NCBI GenBank assembly: GCA_020442465.1
Contig: JAGRJY010000183.1
Location: forward strand, 1-64,000
From: Lysobacterales bacterium
GTDB taxonomy: Bacteria > Pseudomonadota > Gammaproteobacteria > Xanthomonadales > Xanthomonadaceae
Direction of reading: 5' to 3'
DNA length: 64,000 nucleotides
Under the pieces are notes generated by a model. It was given only the letters and a program-made list of their open reading frames with translations, was not told where the DNA came from and did no database searches. Positions 43,443-53,133 of the stretch are shown here, piece by piece (position 1 is the stretch's first letter; each line of letters opens with the position of its first letter). The position numbers were made by a program, and so were the translations under genes.

Positions 43443-44909
43443 ATGGTCGACCACCTTCGCCGCACCCGAATCCTTGCCACGCTTGGCCCCGCCACCGATC
43501 GCCCCGGCGTCGTCGAAGCGCTGATCGCCGCCGGCGTCAACGTCGTGCGATTGAATTTCTCCCACGGCACGGCGGAACAGCATGCTCAGCGTGTCGCAAT
43601 GGTGCGCAATGCGGCGTCGCGACAAAGCAAGGAGGTCGGCGTGCTCGGCGACCTGCAGGGTCCGAAGATCCGCATCGAGAAATTCGCCGAGGGCAAAGTC
43701 ATGCTTCGCGCCGGCGACCGGTTCACCCTCGACTGTCGCGTCGACGCGGCGATGGGCGACACCACGCGCGTCGCCTGCAGCTACCACGGCCTGGTCAACG
43801 ATGTGGCGACCGGCGATACCCTGCTGCTGGACGACGGACTGGTGGCCCTTCGCGTGGAACGCGTCGACGACCAGCAGGTGTTCACCACCGTGCTCACCGA
43901 CGGTGCGCTGTCCGACCGCAAGGGGCTCAACCGGCTCGGCGGCGGACTGTCGCTGGGCGCGCTGACCGACAAGGATCGCGAAGACATCTGCCACGCTGCG
44001 GCGTTGGATCTCGATTTTCTGGCTGTCTCGTTCTGTCGCAGTGCGGCGGACATCGACGAAGCCCGCTCGCTGGCACGTGAGGCCGGCAGCCAGGCGGCCA
44101 TGGTGGCCAAGATCGAACGCGCCGAAGCCATCACCAACCTGGCCGAGATCATCGATGCCTCCGACGTGGTGATGGTCGCGCGCGGCGATCTGGGCGTCGA
44201 GATCGGCGACGCCGAGTTGCCCGGGCTGCAGAAGAAGATCATTCGCGAGACCCTCGAACGCAACAAGACGGTCATCACTGCCACGCAGATGCTGCAGTCG
44301 ATGGTCGACAATCCGATTCCGACCCGGGCCGAAGTGCTCGACGTCGCCAACGCGGTGATCGATGGTACCGATGCGGTGATGCTCTCCGCCGAGACGGCCT
44401 CGGGGCAGTATCCGGTGAAGTCGGTGGAAGCCATGGCGCGCATCTGCCTGGGCGCCGAGCGGCAGTTCGTGCACGACACCGACTTCGAGGCCGCCAAGCG
44501 TGGACTGAACCGCACCGACGAGGCGATCGCCATGGCGGCGATGTTCCTCACCGAGCACATCCAGGTGCGTGCGATCGTGGCGATGACCGAGTCCGGCGGC
44601 ACCGCGCGCTACCTGTCGCGATTCCGCTCGACGTCGCCGATCTACGGCATGTCGCGGCATGCGGGGGCGCGCCGGCGCATGGCACTGATGCGCGACGTGT
44701 TTCCGATCGACTTCGATTCGCGCGGGCTCGCCCCACGCAAGGCGGCCCGCGAGGCGGTTCGACACCTGTTCCAGCTCGGCCTGCTCGAGGTCGGCGACCG
44801 GGTGATCATTACCAGCGGCGACCACATGGAACAGCTCGGCGCCACCAACACCTTGCGCCTGCTCAAGGTCGGGCCAGAGGGCGTTGCGGAGGGCTTGGGC
44901 GAGCTCTAG
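43443..44909 (+). CDS. pyk: pyruvate kinase
   Basis: A 488-residue glycolytic enzyme making ATP and pyruvate from phosphoenolpyruvate. The N-terminus RTRILATLGPATDRPGVVEA is followed by NVVRLNFSHG, the active-site region VAKIERAEAITNLAEI and VARGDLGVEI. ERNKTVITATQMLQSM and VMLSAETASGQYPVK also match. The ATG at 43443 is preferred; a TTG at 43425 is in frame. Confidence 0.96.
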   Translation: MVDHLRRTRILATLGPATDRPGVVEALIAAGVNVVRLNFSHGTAEQHAQRVAMVRNAASRQSKEVGVLGDLQGPKIRIEKFAEGKVMLRAGDRFTLDCRVDAAMGDTTRVACSYHGLVNDVATGDTLLLDDGLVALRVERVDDQQVFTTVLTDGALSDRKGLNRLGGGLSLGALTDKDREDICHAAALDLDFLAVSFCRSAADIDEARSLAREAGSQAAMVAKIERAEAITNLAEIIDASDVVMVARGDLGVEIGDAELPGLQKKIIRETLERNKTVITATQMLQSMVDNPIPTRAEVLDVANAVIDGTDAVMLSAETASGQYPVKSVEAMARICLGAERQFVHDTDFEAAKRGLNRTDEAIAMAAMFLTEHIQVRAIVAMTESGGTARYLSRFRSTSPIYGMSRHAGARRRMALMRDVFPIDFDSRGLAPRKAAREAVRHLFQLGLLEVGDRVIITSGDHMEQLGATNTLRLLKVGPEGVAEGLGEL

Positions 44910-45405
44910 CACCCGGCAGATCTTGCTGCGGTGCGGACTCGGGCCGCGTTTGCTGCGTAGCCATGCAGGCCGAGGGCTCCTGGCACGGCAGCCTGGCAAC
45001 GAACTCTGGCGGATCGTCCAGGATTGCGTCGCCGCCCCGTGAGATTGCTCTGTCGTCGTGCTCATGGCGGCGCGGTCAAGGCGTCGAGCTTCCGGCGAGT
45101 GCGGCTCAATCCGTTCGTGTCTCGACTCGCCCAAAGTTGCCGCGATCGTCTCGGGTCTGTTCCGGCCACTGAACGCTTCCGTTGTCGGAGCCAGGCCGAT
45201 GGCTGCGCAGCGGGTCGCTGCACTCGATGGCCTGCGCGGCGTCGCGCGACGTCGCACGGTGTCCAGGCCGGCTTTCACAAGTTCTCAGCTTTTCGCATCA
45301 GTTCTGACTTGCCGCGGCGCGGCGCGGCGATAGCGTGAGACCGACGCTGCCCGGGCAATCTCATGCCGCTGGTCGCGCGTGCCCTGACGATGCGGAGGAA
45401 GAACG
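44910..45405. other. 496-base intergenic region
   Basis: Between the end of pyk and the start of the FG-GAP/beta-lactamase-like fusion gene. No gene with a ribosome site or recognisable product is visible, and no clear terminator follows pyk. A good ribosome site, GGAGGAAGA, occurs just before 45406. Confidence 0.5.
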
Positions 45406-48111
45406 ATGCGCCGGATTTGGAAGCCGAAAGTGCGGGTGCCAGGCAGGTGGATATCGCAAGCGTGCGCGCTTGGCTTGTGCGTGCTGTTGGGGTGGCTGGG
45501 AATGGCCTGTGTGGTGCAGGCGCAAAGCCTGGTCAGCACCTACGGGATTGGCTGCTGCGCGTTTGGATGGGCGGTGACGGAGACGCCCGATCTCGACGCA
45601 GACGGCCGGCCCGACTTTGCCGTCGGGGCGATCGGGCAGGGGCGTCTGTTCGCCTACAGCGCTTCCAGCGCTACGCCTCTGGTCAACGTGCAGCTGTCCG
45701 GCAGCGACTTTGGCTATGCCTTGTCGTGGGTGCCGGACGTGGACGGCGATGGCCGCGCCGAATTGGTCGCTGGCGCACCCAATCTCGGCGCCGGGGTCGT
45801 CCAGCTGGTGTCGGGCGCGAACGGCAGCGTGCTGCGCCAGATCGCGGCGCCGGCCGGTGCCAGCCTGTTCGGATCCGCGGTGTCGGGCGTGGACGATATC
45901 AACGGCGATGGACGGGGAGACATCCTGGTCGGTGCGCCCGGTGGCGCCGGCAGTGCGCACTTCTTCTCCGGCGCCGATGGCAGCCTCTTGCGGAGCGTCA
46001 GCGCGCCGGTGGCGAACGGCGCGTTCGGCATGGGCATCGCCGCGGTGTCCGATCACGACGGCGACGGCAGGCCGGACGCGGTGATCGGCGCGCCGCGCGC
46101 CAGCGGCGGGCGCGCGTACGTGGTCTCGACCGCTTCCGGCAGCGTGTTGCGCACGTTTTCGCCGCAGAACTCGGGATTCAGCTTCGGCGAGTTTTTCGTC
46201 GCCGATGCCGGAGACGTCGATGGAGACGGGCGCAGCGACGTGTACGTTGGTGCCTACTCCGAGTCGAACGGAAGCGGTGCCGCCTACGTGTTCTCCGGCG
46301 CCGATGGCAGTCGCCTGTTGCGCATCGCCGGCGCGAACGCCGAAGGACTGGGGCCGGGGCGCGGTGCGGGCGATGTCGACGGCGATGGCCGCGCAGACCT
46401 GGTGATCGGCAGCTACACCTACAGCGGTTCGGGGGTGAGCCAGGGCGGACGCGTGCGTGTTTTCAGTGGCCGCGACGGCAGCGTGCTGGAGGAAGTCACC
46501 GGCAGCGTGGCCGGTGGACAGCTGGGCTTCGATGCCGTGGGCGTCGGGGATGTGACCGGCGATGGGCGGCTGGATTTCATCGCCGCGCAGACCGGTGCCG
46601 GCTCTGTCCATCTCTACGCCGGGAACGTCGATCGCGGCAATGCGTTCGTGATCAATCCCGGGCTCACCGGCGCGTGGAGCGATCCGGCCGCGAGTGGCCA
46701 GGGATTCCTGTTCGAGGTGATCGAAAGCCAGTCGCTGATCGCCGGTGGCTGGTACACCCACGTGGCCCAGTCGCCGGGCGCCACCCAGGAGCAGCGCTGG
46801 CTGACCTACGTCGGCGGCTACGATGGCGATCTCGCGACGATGACGCTCTACTTGACTCGCGGCGGCCAGTTCACCGTCGGTGGCGGCATCACCGACAGCG
46901 AAGTCGGCACGCTGACGATCCGGTTCATCGATTGCCTCAACGCCGTCGCCGAGTACTCGGTATTCGCCAACGCGATCAGCGGCGAGGGCGACCCGGTATC
47001 CGGTGCGGTGCTGACCGGCACCATTCCCCTGCGCCGGGTCACGCCGGCCGACCAGTGCGAAGCGCTGAGTGACTTCGCCGAGCTGAGCAAGCAATTTCAG
47101 CAGGTGCTCGACGACAGTGTCGCGGCCCAGGGCATCATCGGATCGCAGGCATCGGTGCGCGTGCCCGGCTATCCGGTATGGAACGGCGTCAGCGGCACCG
47201 AAGACGACGTCGCGCCGATGCGGCCGGAGCTGCTGATCGGCACCGGCAGCATCACCAAGATGATCACCGTGGTCGCGGCCCTGCGGCTGGTCGACCGTGG
47301 CGTGATCGATTTCGATGACCGACTGGTCCAGTGGTTTCCCGACCAGCCCAACCTGGACCCCGGCATCACCGTCCGGCAGGCGATGCATCAGGTCAGCGGT
47401 ATCGCCGACTACATGGCGAACGCCACGCTCACCAACCAGGTCTTTGCCGACCTGCAGCGGGTGTGGACGCCCGACGAGTTGCGCCAGTTCATCGGCCCGC
47501 CCAACTTCGCGCCCGGCACGGCATGGCAGGCTTCGAACAGCAATTCCCTGTTGCTCGGGCGCATCGTCGAACTGGAAACCGGCAAGTCCCTGGCCGAATT
47601 CATGCGCGAGGAACTGTTCGGCGGGCTGCAGTCGATCTGGCTGGCGGGCTTCGGCGAAGCGCCATCGCCGGTCTCCACCCAGTGGTTCATCGACGGCGCC
47701 GGCACTCGCCTGAACGTGAACGAGAGCAACTTCGGGCCGTCACTGTTCACCTTTCGTCGCGAGGTGCAGGCCTCGGCGGGCGACGTGGCCGCGTTCACCG
47801 AGCGCCTGTTTCGCGGTGACCTGCTTTCTGCGCCGACTCGGGCCGCCATGCTCGAGATCGTCCCCGACGACGGCGGCATCCCCGGTCAGACCGGCGGCGG
47901 GCTTGGAATCCGGCGCTACAACCTGCTCGGCCGGACGCTGTACGGCCACAGCGGCGGCACGCCGAACTCGTCCGCCTTCGTTCTGTTCGATCCGGCCACC
48001 GGCATCGTCGCCTCGGTGAGCGTGAACCAGAATGGCCCGAGCCACGGGCAGAGCCATTTCCAGACTGCGCCAGCTTTGCTGCAGGCGGCGCTGGACTTTG
48101 TCGGCGGATAG
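45406..48111 (+). CDS. exported FG-GAP / WYTY / serine beta-lactamase-like fusion protein
   Basis: A 901-residue secreted protein of three modules. After a signal peptide (V-V-Q-A-Q), residues about 45-415 hold FG-GAP integrin-like blades with calcium-type D-x-D-G-D-G-R-x-D loops. About 420-545 is the shared WYTY module (GAWSDPAASGQGFLFEV). About 560-901 is a class C beta-lactamase / D-Ala-D-Ala-carboxypeptidase fold with Ser615-x-x-Lys618 (GTGSITKM) and His848-Ser-Gly (GHSGG). The second catalytic motif, normally Y-S-N, reads A-S-N because codon 709 is GCT, so the general-base tyrosine appears to be lost. Strong GGAGGA ribosome site. Confidence 0.88.
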   Translation: MRRIWKPKVRVPGRWISQACALGLCVLLGWLGMACVVQAQSLVSTYGIGCCAFGWAVTETPDLDADGRPDFAVGAIGQGRLFAYSASSATPLVNVQLSGSDFGYALSWVPDVDGDGRAELVAGAPNLGAGVVQLVSGANGSVLRQIAAPAGASLFGSAVSGVDDINGDGRGDILVGAPGGAGSAHFFSGADGSLLRSVSAPVANGAFGMGIAAVSDHDGDGRPDAVIGAPRASGGRAYVVSTASGSVLRTFSPQNSGFSFGEFFVADAGDVDGDGRSDVYVGAYSESNGSGAAYVFSGADGSRLLRIAGANAEGLGPGRGAGDVDGDGRADLVIGSYTYSGSGVSQGGRVRVFSGRDGSVLEEVTGSVAGGQLGFDAVGVGDVTGDGRLDFIAAQTGAGSVHLYAGNVDRGNAFVINPGLTGAWSDPAASGQGFLFEVIESQSLIAGGWYTHVAQSPGATQEQRWLTYVGGYDGDLATMTLYLTRGGQFTVGGGITDSEVGTLTIRFIDCLNAVAEYSVFANAISGEGDPVSGAVLTGTIPLRRVTPADQCEALSDFAELSKQFQQVLDDSVAAQGIIGSQASVRVPGYPVWNGVSGTEDDVAPMRPELLIGTGSITKMITVVAALRLVDRGVIDFDDRLVQWFPDQPNLDPGITVRQAMHQVSGIADYMANATLTNQVFADLQRVWTPDELRQFIGPPNFAPGTAWQASNSNSLLLGRIVELETGKSLAEFMREELFGGLQSIWLAGFGEAPSPVSTQWFIDGAGTRLNVNESNFGPSLFTFRREVQASAGDVAAFTERLFRGDLLSAPTRAAMLEIVPDDGGIPGQTGGGLGIRRYNLLGRTLYGHSGGTPNSSAFVLFDPATGIVASVSVNQNGPSHGQSHFQTAPALLQAALDFVGG

Positions 48112-48187
48112 AGCCGCATCGACTGTCGGGCGCCTACGGCGCCGGCGCGGCAGTGAAACAGAAGGTTGGATGCCCGGGCATCGCTGG

Positions 48188-50347
48188 CTATTCGGCCGCT
48201 TCGTCCTCGCCCTCCGGCACGTCGAGAATTTGCCGCAGATCCCACAGCATCAGATTGACGTCCAGCTGATCGACGCCGGCGGCGATGATCCGGCCTGCTC
48301 GATAGTCGAACGATGCCGGGGGCAGTGGCAGGGTCCACGAACGCAGGAATTCGGGTTCGGCCCCGGGTTCGCGCACCAGCACGAATGCCGGCGGCTGGTC
48401 GGTGCCCTGAGGGCCCAGGTACACGAGCCCTTCGTCGACCACGCGCCAGCGGTGCAGGGCATTGCCATCGACCGTGAGCCAGGGCTGCAGGAGTTTCCCG
48501 TCTTCGTTCCATTCGAAGTAGGCAGGCGGCGATCGACGGGACACGAAGATGCGCCCGTCTGCGGTGGTCTGGAGCGCCTCGAAATCGTCCCCCTCCTGCA
48601 GCAACTCCACCTCGCCACCGCGGTGCATTCTGAACAGGCCGCTGCGTCCGTCGAACCGCGTTCCCAGTGCCACTGCGTCGTCGCGGTTCGGCAGCACCGC
48701 GACGGCGGTCAGGCGGCTCCATCCCGGGCTGTCGAACGGGCGGGGTACATCCTCGCCGTCATCGCGCGTCCACAGCGTGATGCCATGGTCGGCCTGCAGG
48801 GCATACAGGACCTGGCGTCCGTCGTGGCTGACGTCGAAGCTGATGACGATCGCGTCGCGAAGATCCGACCATCGGGTCTCGCCGGCGCCATCCTGCTTGA
48901 TCCAGAACTGCTCGCTGCCTGAGCGCATCGAGAGGAACAGCAGCGCATCGCGGCCGCCGAGAAATCGCGGACCGTAGCTGTCGAATGCGCTGTCCGCGAC
49001 GGAAACGGCTTGGCCTTCGCCATCATTGAAGGCGTGCAGCGAGATGTTCGCGATGCGGCGCGGAAACACCAGCAGGCCGCCGCTGGCGCTGATGCGCGAC
49101 AGCGTGTCGTTGCGCAGATGCAGCCATCTGCCGCGATCGATGTCGAGCCGCCATAGCGCGTTGCGCCCGCGAGCCTGGGCCGAAAGCAGCACGTGGTGCT
49201 CGTCTCCCCAGGTATGTCCGGCGAGGATGCGGGAATCTTCGGTCAGGTAGCGGTGCGCGCCATCCGGCCAGTCGGCCAACAGCAGCCGCGCGTGCGGGAA
49301 CGGACCCACCCTTACGATCAATCTGTCCCCAGAGGGCGAAAACTCAGGGTCACTGATCCACTGCTCATCCGCGGCCGGCTCGAACAGGTCGAGCGCAGTG
49401 AGGCTGCCGTCGGCAAGGGCGACACGATGCAGGGAAACCTGTCCTTCGCCATCGTCCACGGCGGTGATGAGCGCCAGACCGTCCGGCGTCCAGTCCATCG
49501 AGCCAAGAAAATCCGCGGATACCACCAGACGGGACGCCCCTCCCGCCGCAGGAGCCACCCGGAGCTCGGATTCGGGCGCACCCGGCGCCTGGCGGAAGAA
49601 CGCGACGTAGCGACCATCACGCGACAGACGCGGCCAGCGGTCGCGCGCGCCTTGGGTGAGGATCGACGTGCTTCCCGATGCCACGTCGAGCAGGTGGATT
49701 TCCTGGTCGGCGCCGCGCACCACCGCGAACGCGAGCGTGCGTCCGCCCGCGCCCAGATGCGGCATGCGTTCAGTGGCGCCCGACGAGGTCGCCGGGCGAG
49801 GGCCATCGAGCAACTGAAGCGCCGCCTCGGTCGCCGACGACGGGTGGGGTGGGGGTGGCGCCTCGGGCAGGGCGAGCCGGAGCGTGATGGCGAGTACGGC
49901 AGCCAGCAGCAAGGCAATCAGCATGCGTCCCGATGGCGAGCGCGGCATCGCCGGAGCGGCAGTCTCCGGCCGACCGGCCTCCGTTTCGGCAGATTCGCTC
50001 TCCTGCGCAAGCCGATAGCCGACTCGGGGCACGGTGAGCACGTGTCGCGGCGAGCGCGCCGATTCGCCCAACGCCTTGCGCAGCTCGACGATCACCTGCG
50101 ACAAGGCCACGTCGGTGGGTATCTGCCCTGGCCAGGCGTAGGCGATCAGCTCGCTGCGCGAAACCGGCCGACCGTCAGCGCAACGCAGCCGCCACAACAC
50201 CTGGCTTGCGCGGTAGCTCAGGCTGCGCGTGTCGCCGTCGCGCGACAGGGTCTGCGCCGTCGGGTCGAAGCGCCAGCCGAACAGACGCGTCGGTTCGGGC
50301 GACGGCGTGTCATCAGCGGCGACAGAGTGCGGGGTCGAGGAGGCCAT
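48188..50347 (-). CDS. CadC/ToxR-like membrane regulator with periplasmic WD40-like propeller
   Basis: A 719-residue one-component regulator. An OmpR-type winged helix (about 20-115; SLSYRASQVLWRLRC, ELRKALGESARSPRHVLTVPRVGYRL) is cytoplasmic. One membrane helix follows (about 140-160, RMLIALLLAAVLAITLRLAL), then a large beta-propeller of PD40/TolB-like blades (RDRWPRLSRDGRYVAFFR). The layout puts a sensor outside and the DNA-binding domain inside. It ends toward the FG-GAP fusion gene and is a plausible but unproven regulator of nearby genes. The start is at 50347, after CGAGGG. Confidence 0.87.
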   Translation of the reverse strand: MASSTPHSVAADDTPSPEPTRLFGWRFDPTAQTLSRDGDTRSLSYRASQVLWRLRCADGRPVSRSELIAYAWPGQIPTDVALSQVIVELRKALGESARSPRHVLTVPRVGYRLAQESESAETEAGRPETAAPAMPRSPSGRMLIALLLAAVLAITLRLALPEAPPPPHPSSATEAALQLLDGPRPATSSGATERMPHLGAGGRTLAFAVVRGADQEIHLLDVASGSTSILTQGARDRWPRLSRDGRYVAFFRQAPGAPESELRVAPAAGGASRLVVSADFLGSMDWTPDGLALITAVDDGEGQVSLHRVALADGSLTALDLFEPAADEQWISDPEFSPSGDRLIVRVGPFPHARLLLADWPDGAHRYLTEDSRILAGHTWGDEHHVLLSAQARGRNALWRLDIDRGRWLHLRNDTLSRISASGGLLVFPRRIANISLHAFNDGEGQAVSVADSAFDSYGPRFLGGRDALLFLSMRSGSEQFWIKQDGAGETRWSDLRDAIVISFDVSHDGRQVLYALQADHGITLWTRDDGEDVPRPFDSPGWSRLTAVAVLPNRDDAVALGTRFDGRSGLFRMHRGGEVELLQEGDDFEALQTTADGRIFVSRRSPPAYFEWNEDGKLLQPWLTVDGNALHRWRVVDEGLVYLGPQGTDQPPAFVLVREPGAEPEFLRSWTLPLPPASFDYRAGRIIAAGVDQLDVNLMLWDLRQILDVPEGEDEAAE

Positions 50348-50429
50348 GCCCTCGAAGCATAACAACGCCGAACGCCCCGGACGCCCGGCGATGGCCCGAT
50401 GCGCCGGGCCGAAGCAGGAAACGATGTCG

Positions 50430-50972
50430 TCAGGTCGGCTCGGCGCCGCGCGAAATCGCCACCACGCCGGTGCGTGCGAGTTCGATCAGCCCCATTGGCA
50501 CCAGCAGTTCGATGAAGCGCTCGATCTTCGCGTTGTTGCCGGTCAGCTCCAGCACCAGGGAGTCGTGGGTGATGTCGATCACCCGAGCGCGGAACACCTC
50601 GGCGAGCCGCAGACATTCGGCACGCTGTTCGCCGTTGCAGCGCAGCTTGGTGATCACCATCTCGCGTTCGATGCCGGGCTGGTCGAGGGCCAGGTCGACG
50701 ACGCGGTGTACGGGGACCAGTCGGCCCAGCTGTGCCTTGATCTGCTCGATCACGTCGGCGGTGCCGGAGGTCACGATGGTGATGCGCGAAGTGTGCTTCT
50801 GGTGATCCGTCTCGGCGACCGTCAGCGACTCGATGTTGTAGCCGCGCCCGGAGAACAGGCCGACGACGCGCGCCAGCGCGCCGACTTCGTTGTCGACGAT
50901 GATCGACAGGGTCGTGCGCACGGTGCGGGCGGCGGCGTCGGTGATGAAGTAGGCGGAAGCGGGTTGATTCAT
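50430..50972 (-). CDS. ilvN: acetolactate synthase small (regulatory) subunit
   Basis: A 180-residue regulatory partner of acetolactate synthase giving valine feedback control. The N-terminal ACT domain reads TTLSIIVDNEVGALARVVGLFSGRGYNIESLTV. The second domain includes LVPVHRVVDLA and REMVITKLRC. Length is similar to IlvH/IlvN. The start at 50972 is one of two options (also 50990); neither has a strong ribosome site. The gene lies 136 bases after the ilvB stop, leftward, presumably in one transcript. Confidence 0.93.
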   Translation of the reverse strand: MNQPASAYFITDAAARTVRTTLSIIVDNEVGALARVVGLFSGRGYNIESLTVAETDHQKHTSRITIVTSGTADVIEQIKAQLGRLVPVHRVVDLALDQPGIEREMVITKLRCNGEQRAECLRLAEVFRARVIDITHDSLVLELTGNNAKIERFIELLVPMGLIELARTGVVAISRGAEPT

Positions 50973-51108
50973 GGATGGGGATTCGGCCATGCGGAGGGGA
51001 ATTTCGGGTGGACGTGTTGGCGATTCGGCAGGCGTGGCGGAACGGGCCATGCGACGGTGGGTGGCGAGCGCACGCGAGCCTGGCTCGCGGTCCCGTCCCG
51101 CAACCCGG

Positions 51109-52866
51109 TCACACCAGCATCTTCCCCTTCTCGGTGATCGCCGCGCCGTCTTCGGCATCGGGCAGGATCATCTCGTCGTGGGCGGCCCCGGACGGAATCA
51201 TCGGGTACACGTTCTCGGCCTTGTCGACCACGCAGTCGAACACCACCGGGCCGGGGTGGTCGATCATGTCGAGAATCGCCGCATCGAGCTCTGCCGGCGT
51301 GGTGGCGCGAATGCCCTTGGCGCCATAGGCCTCGGCGAGCTTCACGAAGTCGGGCAGGGCAGCCGAGTACGAGTGGGCGTAGCGTCCCCCATGCAGCAGC
51401 TGCTGCCACTGCCGGACCATGCCCATGTACTCGTTGTTGAGAATGAAGATCTTGATCGGCAGCTGGAACTGCACCGCGGTGGAGAGTTCCTGCATGGTCA
51501 TCAGCACGCTTGCCTCACCGGCGATGTCGATCACCAGCGCATCGCGGTGCGCAACCTGCACGCCAACCGCGGCCGGAATACCGTAGCCCATGGTGCCGAG
51601 CCCGCCCGAGGTCATCCAGCGGTTCGGCGCGTCGAAGTGGAAGTGTTGCGCGGCCCACATCTGGTGCTGGCCGACTTCGGTGGTGATGTAGACATCGCGT
51701 TCGCGGGTCAGCCGGAACAGACGCTCGACCGCGTACTGCGGCTTGATGGTCTCGTCCGAGTGCTTGTAGGACAGCGACTTGCGCCCGCGCCACAGGTCGA
51801 TCTGGGTCCACCAGGTCGACAGCGCGTTCGGATCGAGCTGCTTCTTGCGCTCGCGCCACAGGGTGAGGATCTCGAGCAACACGGCTGCGCAGTCGCCGAT
51901 GATCGGCACGTCGACCTTGACGTTCTTGTTGATCGACGACGGGTCGATGTCGATGTGCACCTTGCGCGAACCCGGCGAGAACGCATCCAGGCGCCCGGTC
52001 ACGCGGTCGTCGAAACGGGCGCCGATCGCAATCATCACGTCGCAACGGTTCATCGCCAGGTTGGCTTCGTAGGTGCCGTGCATGCCGAGCATGCCCAGCC
52101 ACTGCTTGTCCGAGGCGGGGAAGGCGCCCAGCCCCATCAGGGTCGAGGTCACCGGCACGCCGGTTTCGGCCGCCAGTTCGCGCAGCAGGCGGGTCGCTTC
52201 GTCGCCGGCGTTGATGACGCCGCCGCCGGTGTAGAACACAGGACGCTTGGCTTGCGCCAGCAGTTCGACCGCGCGTTCGATCTGGGTCGGGTCGCCATGG
52301 GTCTGCGGCCGATACGTGCGATGCAGGATCTGCGTCGGCCCCGAGTAGGCGCCGCGCTTGAACTGGATGTCCTTGGGGATGTCGACCACCACCGGCCCGG
52401 GCCGGCCGGTGCGCGCGATGTAGAACGCGTCGTGCAGGATGCGCGCGAGGTCATCGACGTCCTTCACCAGGAAGTTGTGCTTGCTGCAGGCGCGGGTGAT
52501 GCCGACCGTGTCGCATTCCTGGAATGCGTCCGAGCCGATCAGGTGGGTCGGTACCTGGCCAGTGATGCAGACCAGTGGGATCGAGTCGAGCAGGGCGTCG
52601 GCCAATCCGGTGACCGCATTCGTCGCGCCCGGGCCCGAAGTGACCAGCAGCACGCCGACCTGGCCGGTCGAGCGGGCATAGCCTTCGGCGGCATGTGCCG
52701 CACCCTGTTCATGGCGAACCAGGATGTGCTCGACCTCGTCCTGCTGGAACAGGGCGTCGTAAATCGGTAGTACCGCCCCGCCGGGATACCCGAAAATGTG
52801 GCGTACGCCCTGCTCAACGAGGGCACGCACCACGATTTCAGCGCCGGTGGGGTTCTGCTCGGACAT
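51109..52866 (-). CDS. ilvB: acetolactate synthase large (catalytic) subunit
   Basis: A 585-residue thiamine-diphosphate enzyme that condenses pyruvate to acetolactate or, with 2-ketobutyrate, to acetohydroxybutyrate (branched-chain amino acids). The activating Glu53 is in VRHEQGAAHAAEGYAR. GPGATNAVTGLADAL, the FAD region and the TPP-binding GTMGYGIPAAVG followed by DIAGEASVLMTMQEL are all present. AGGAG lies before the ATG. A longer in-frame extension to 54156 is antisense to the aldolase gene and rejected. Confidence 0.96.
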   Translation of the reverse strand: MSEQNPTGAEIVVRALVEQGVRHIFGYPGGAVLPIYDALFQQDEVEHILVRHEQGAAHAAEGYARSTGQVGVLLVTSGPGATNAVTGLADALLDSIPLVCITGQVPTHLIGSDAFQECDTVGITRACSKHNFLVKDVDDLARILHDAFYIARTGRPGPVVVDIPKDIQFKRGAYSGPTQILHRTYRPQTHGDPTQIERAVELLAQAKRPVFYTGGGVINAGDEATRLLRELAAETGVPVTSTLMGLGAFPASDKQWLGMLGMHGTYEANLAMNRCDVMIAIGARFDDRVTGRLDAFSPGSRKVHIDIDPSSINKNVKVDVPIIGDCAAVLLEILTLWRERKKQLDPNALSTWWTQIDLWRGRKSLSYKHSDETIKPQYAVERLFRLTRERDVYITTEVGQHQMWAAQHFHFDAPNRWMTSGGLGTMGYGIPAAVGVQVAHRDALVIDIAGEASVLMTMQELSTAVQFQLPIKIFILNNEYMGMVRQWQQLLHGGRYAHSYSAALPDFVKLAEAYGAKGIRATTPAELDAAILDMIDHPGPVVFDCVVDKAENVYPMIPSGAAHDEMILPDAEDGAAITEKGKMLV

Positions 52867-53048
52867 CGGGAGTCTCCTGGCTCCATGCTGCACTGCAACG
52901 ATACGGCATGGAATGGCAGACCGCCGGCGCAAAGTCAACTGGTTCTTGCGAAACCGTCGCGCCTTGCGGGGCCGCTGGGTCTCTGCGGGTCGCGGTGCGC
53001 GCGACTGCCCGCAGTCCGGGCGCCGGCGCGTCCGTGGGCGCGTGGCGG

Positions 53049-53077
53049 TTCGGAAGGCCGCCGCGCCGCCGTATAAT
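53049..53077 (+). promoter_or_regulatory. predicted promoter of the aldolase gene
   Basis: A perfect -10 hexamer TATAAT (53072-53077) with a weak -35 TTCGGA (53049-53054) at 17 bases. The transcript would begin near 53084, about 50 bases before the aldolase ATG. The perfect -10 stands out in this GC-rich region. Confidence 0.6.
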
Positions 53078-53133
53078 GTCGGGCTTTCCGCGATGGCTTG
53101 CCGAACCGGCCTGCCGCACACCTGGAGCATTGA

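Noticed and set aside
48129..48143. A hairpin after the FG-GAP fusion gene
   Set aside because: The stem is only six base pairs (GGCGCC repeated) and is common by chance in this composition; no T-tract follows.
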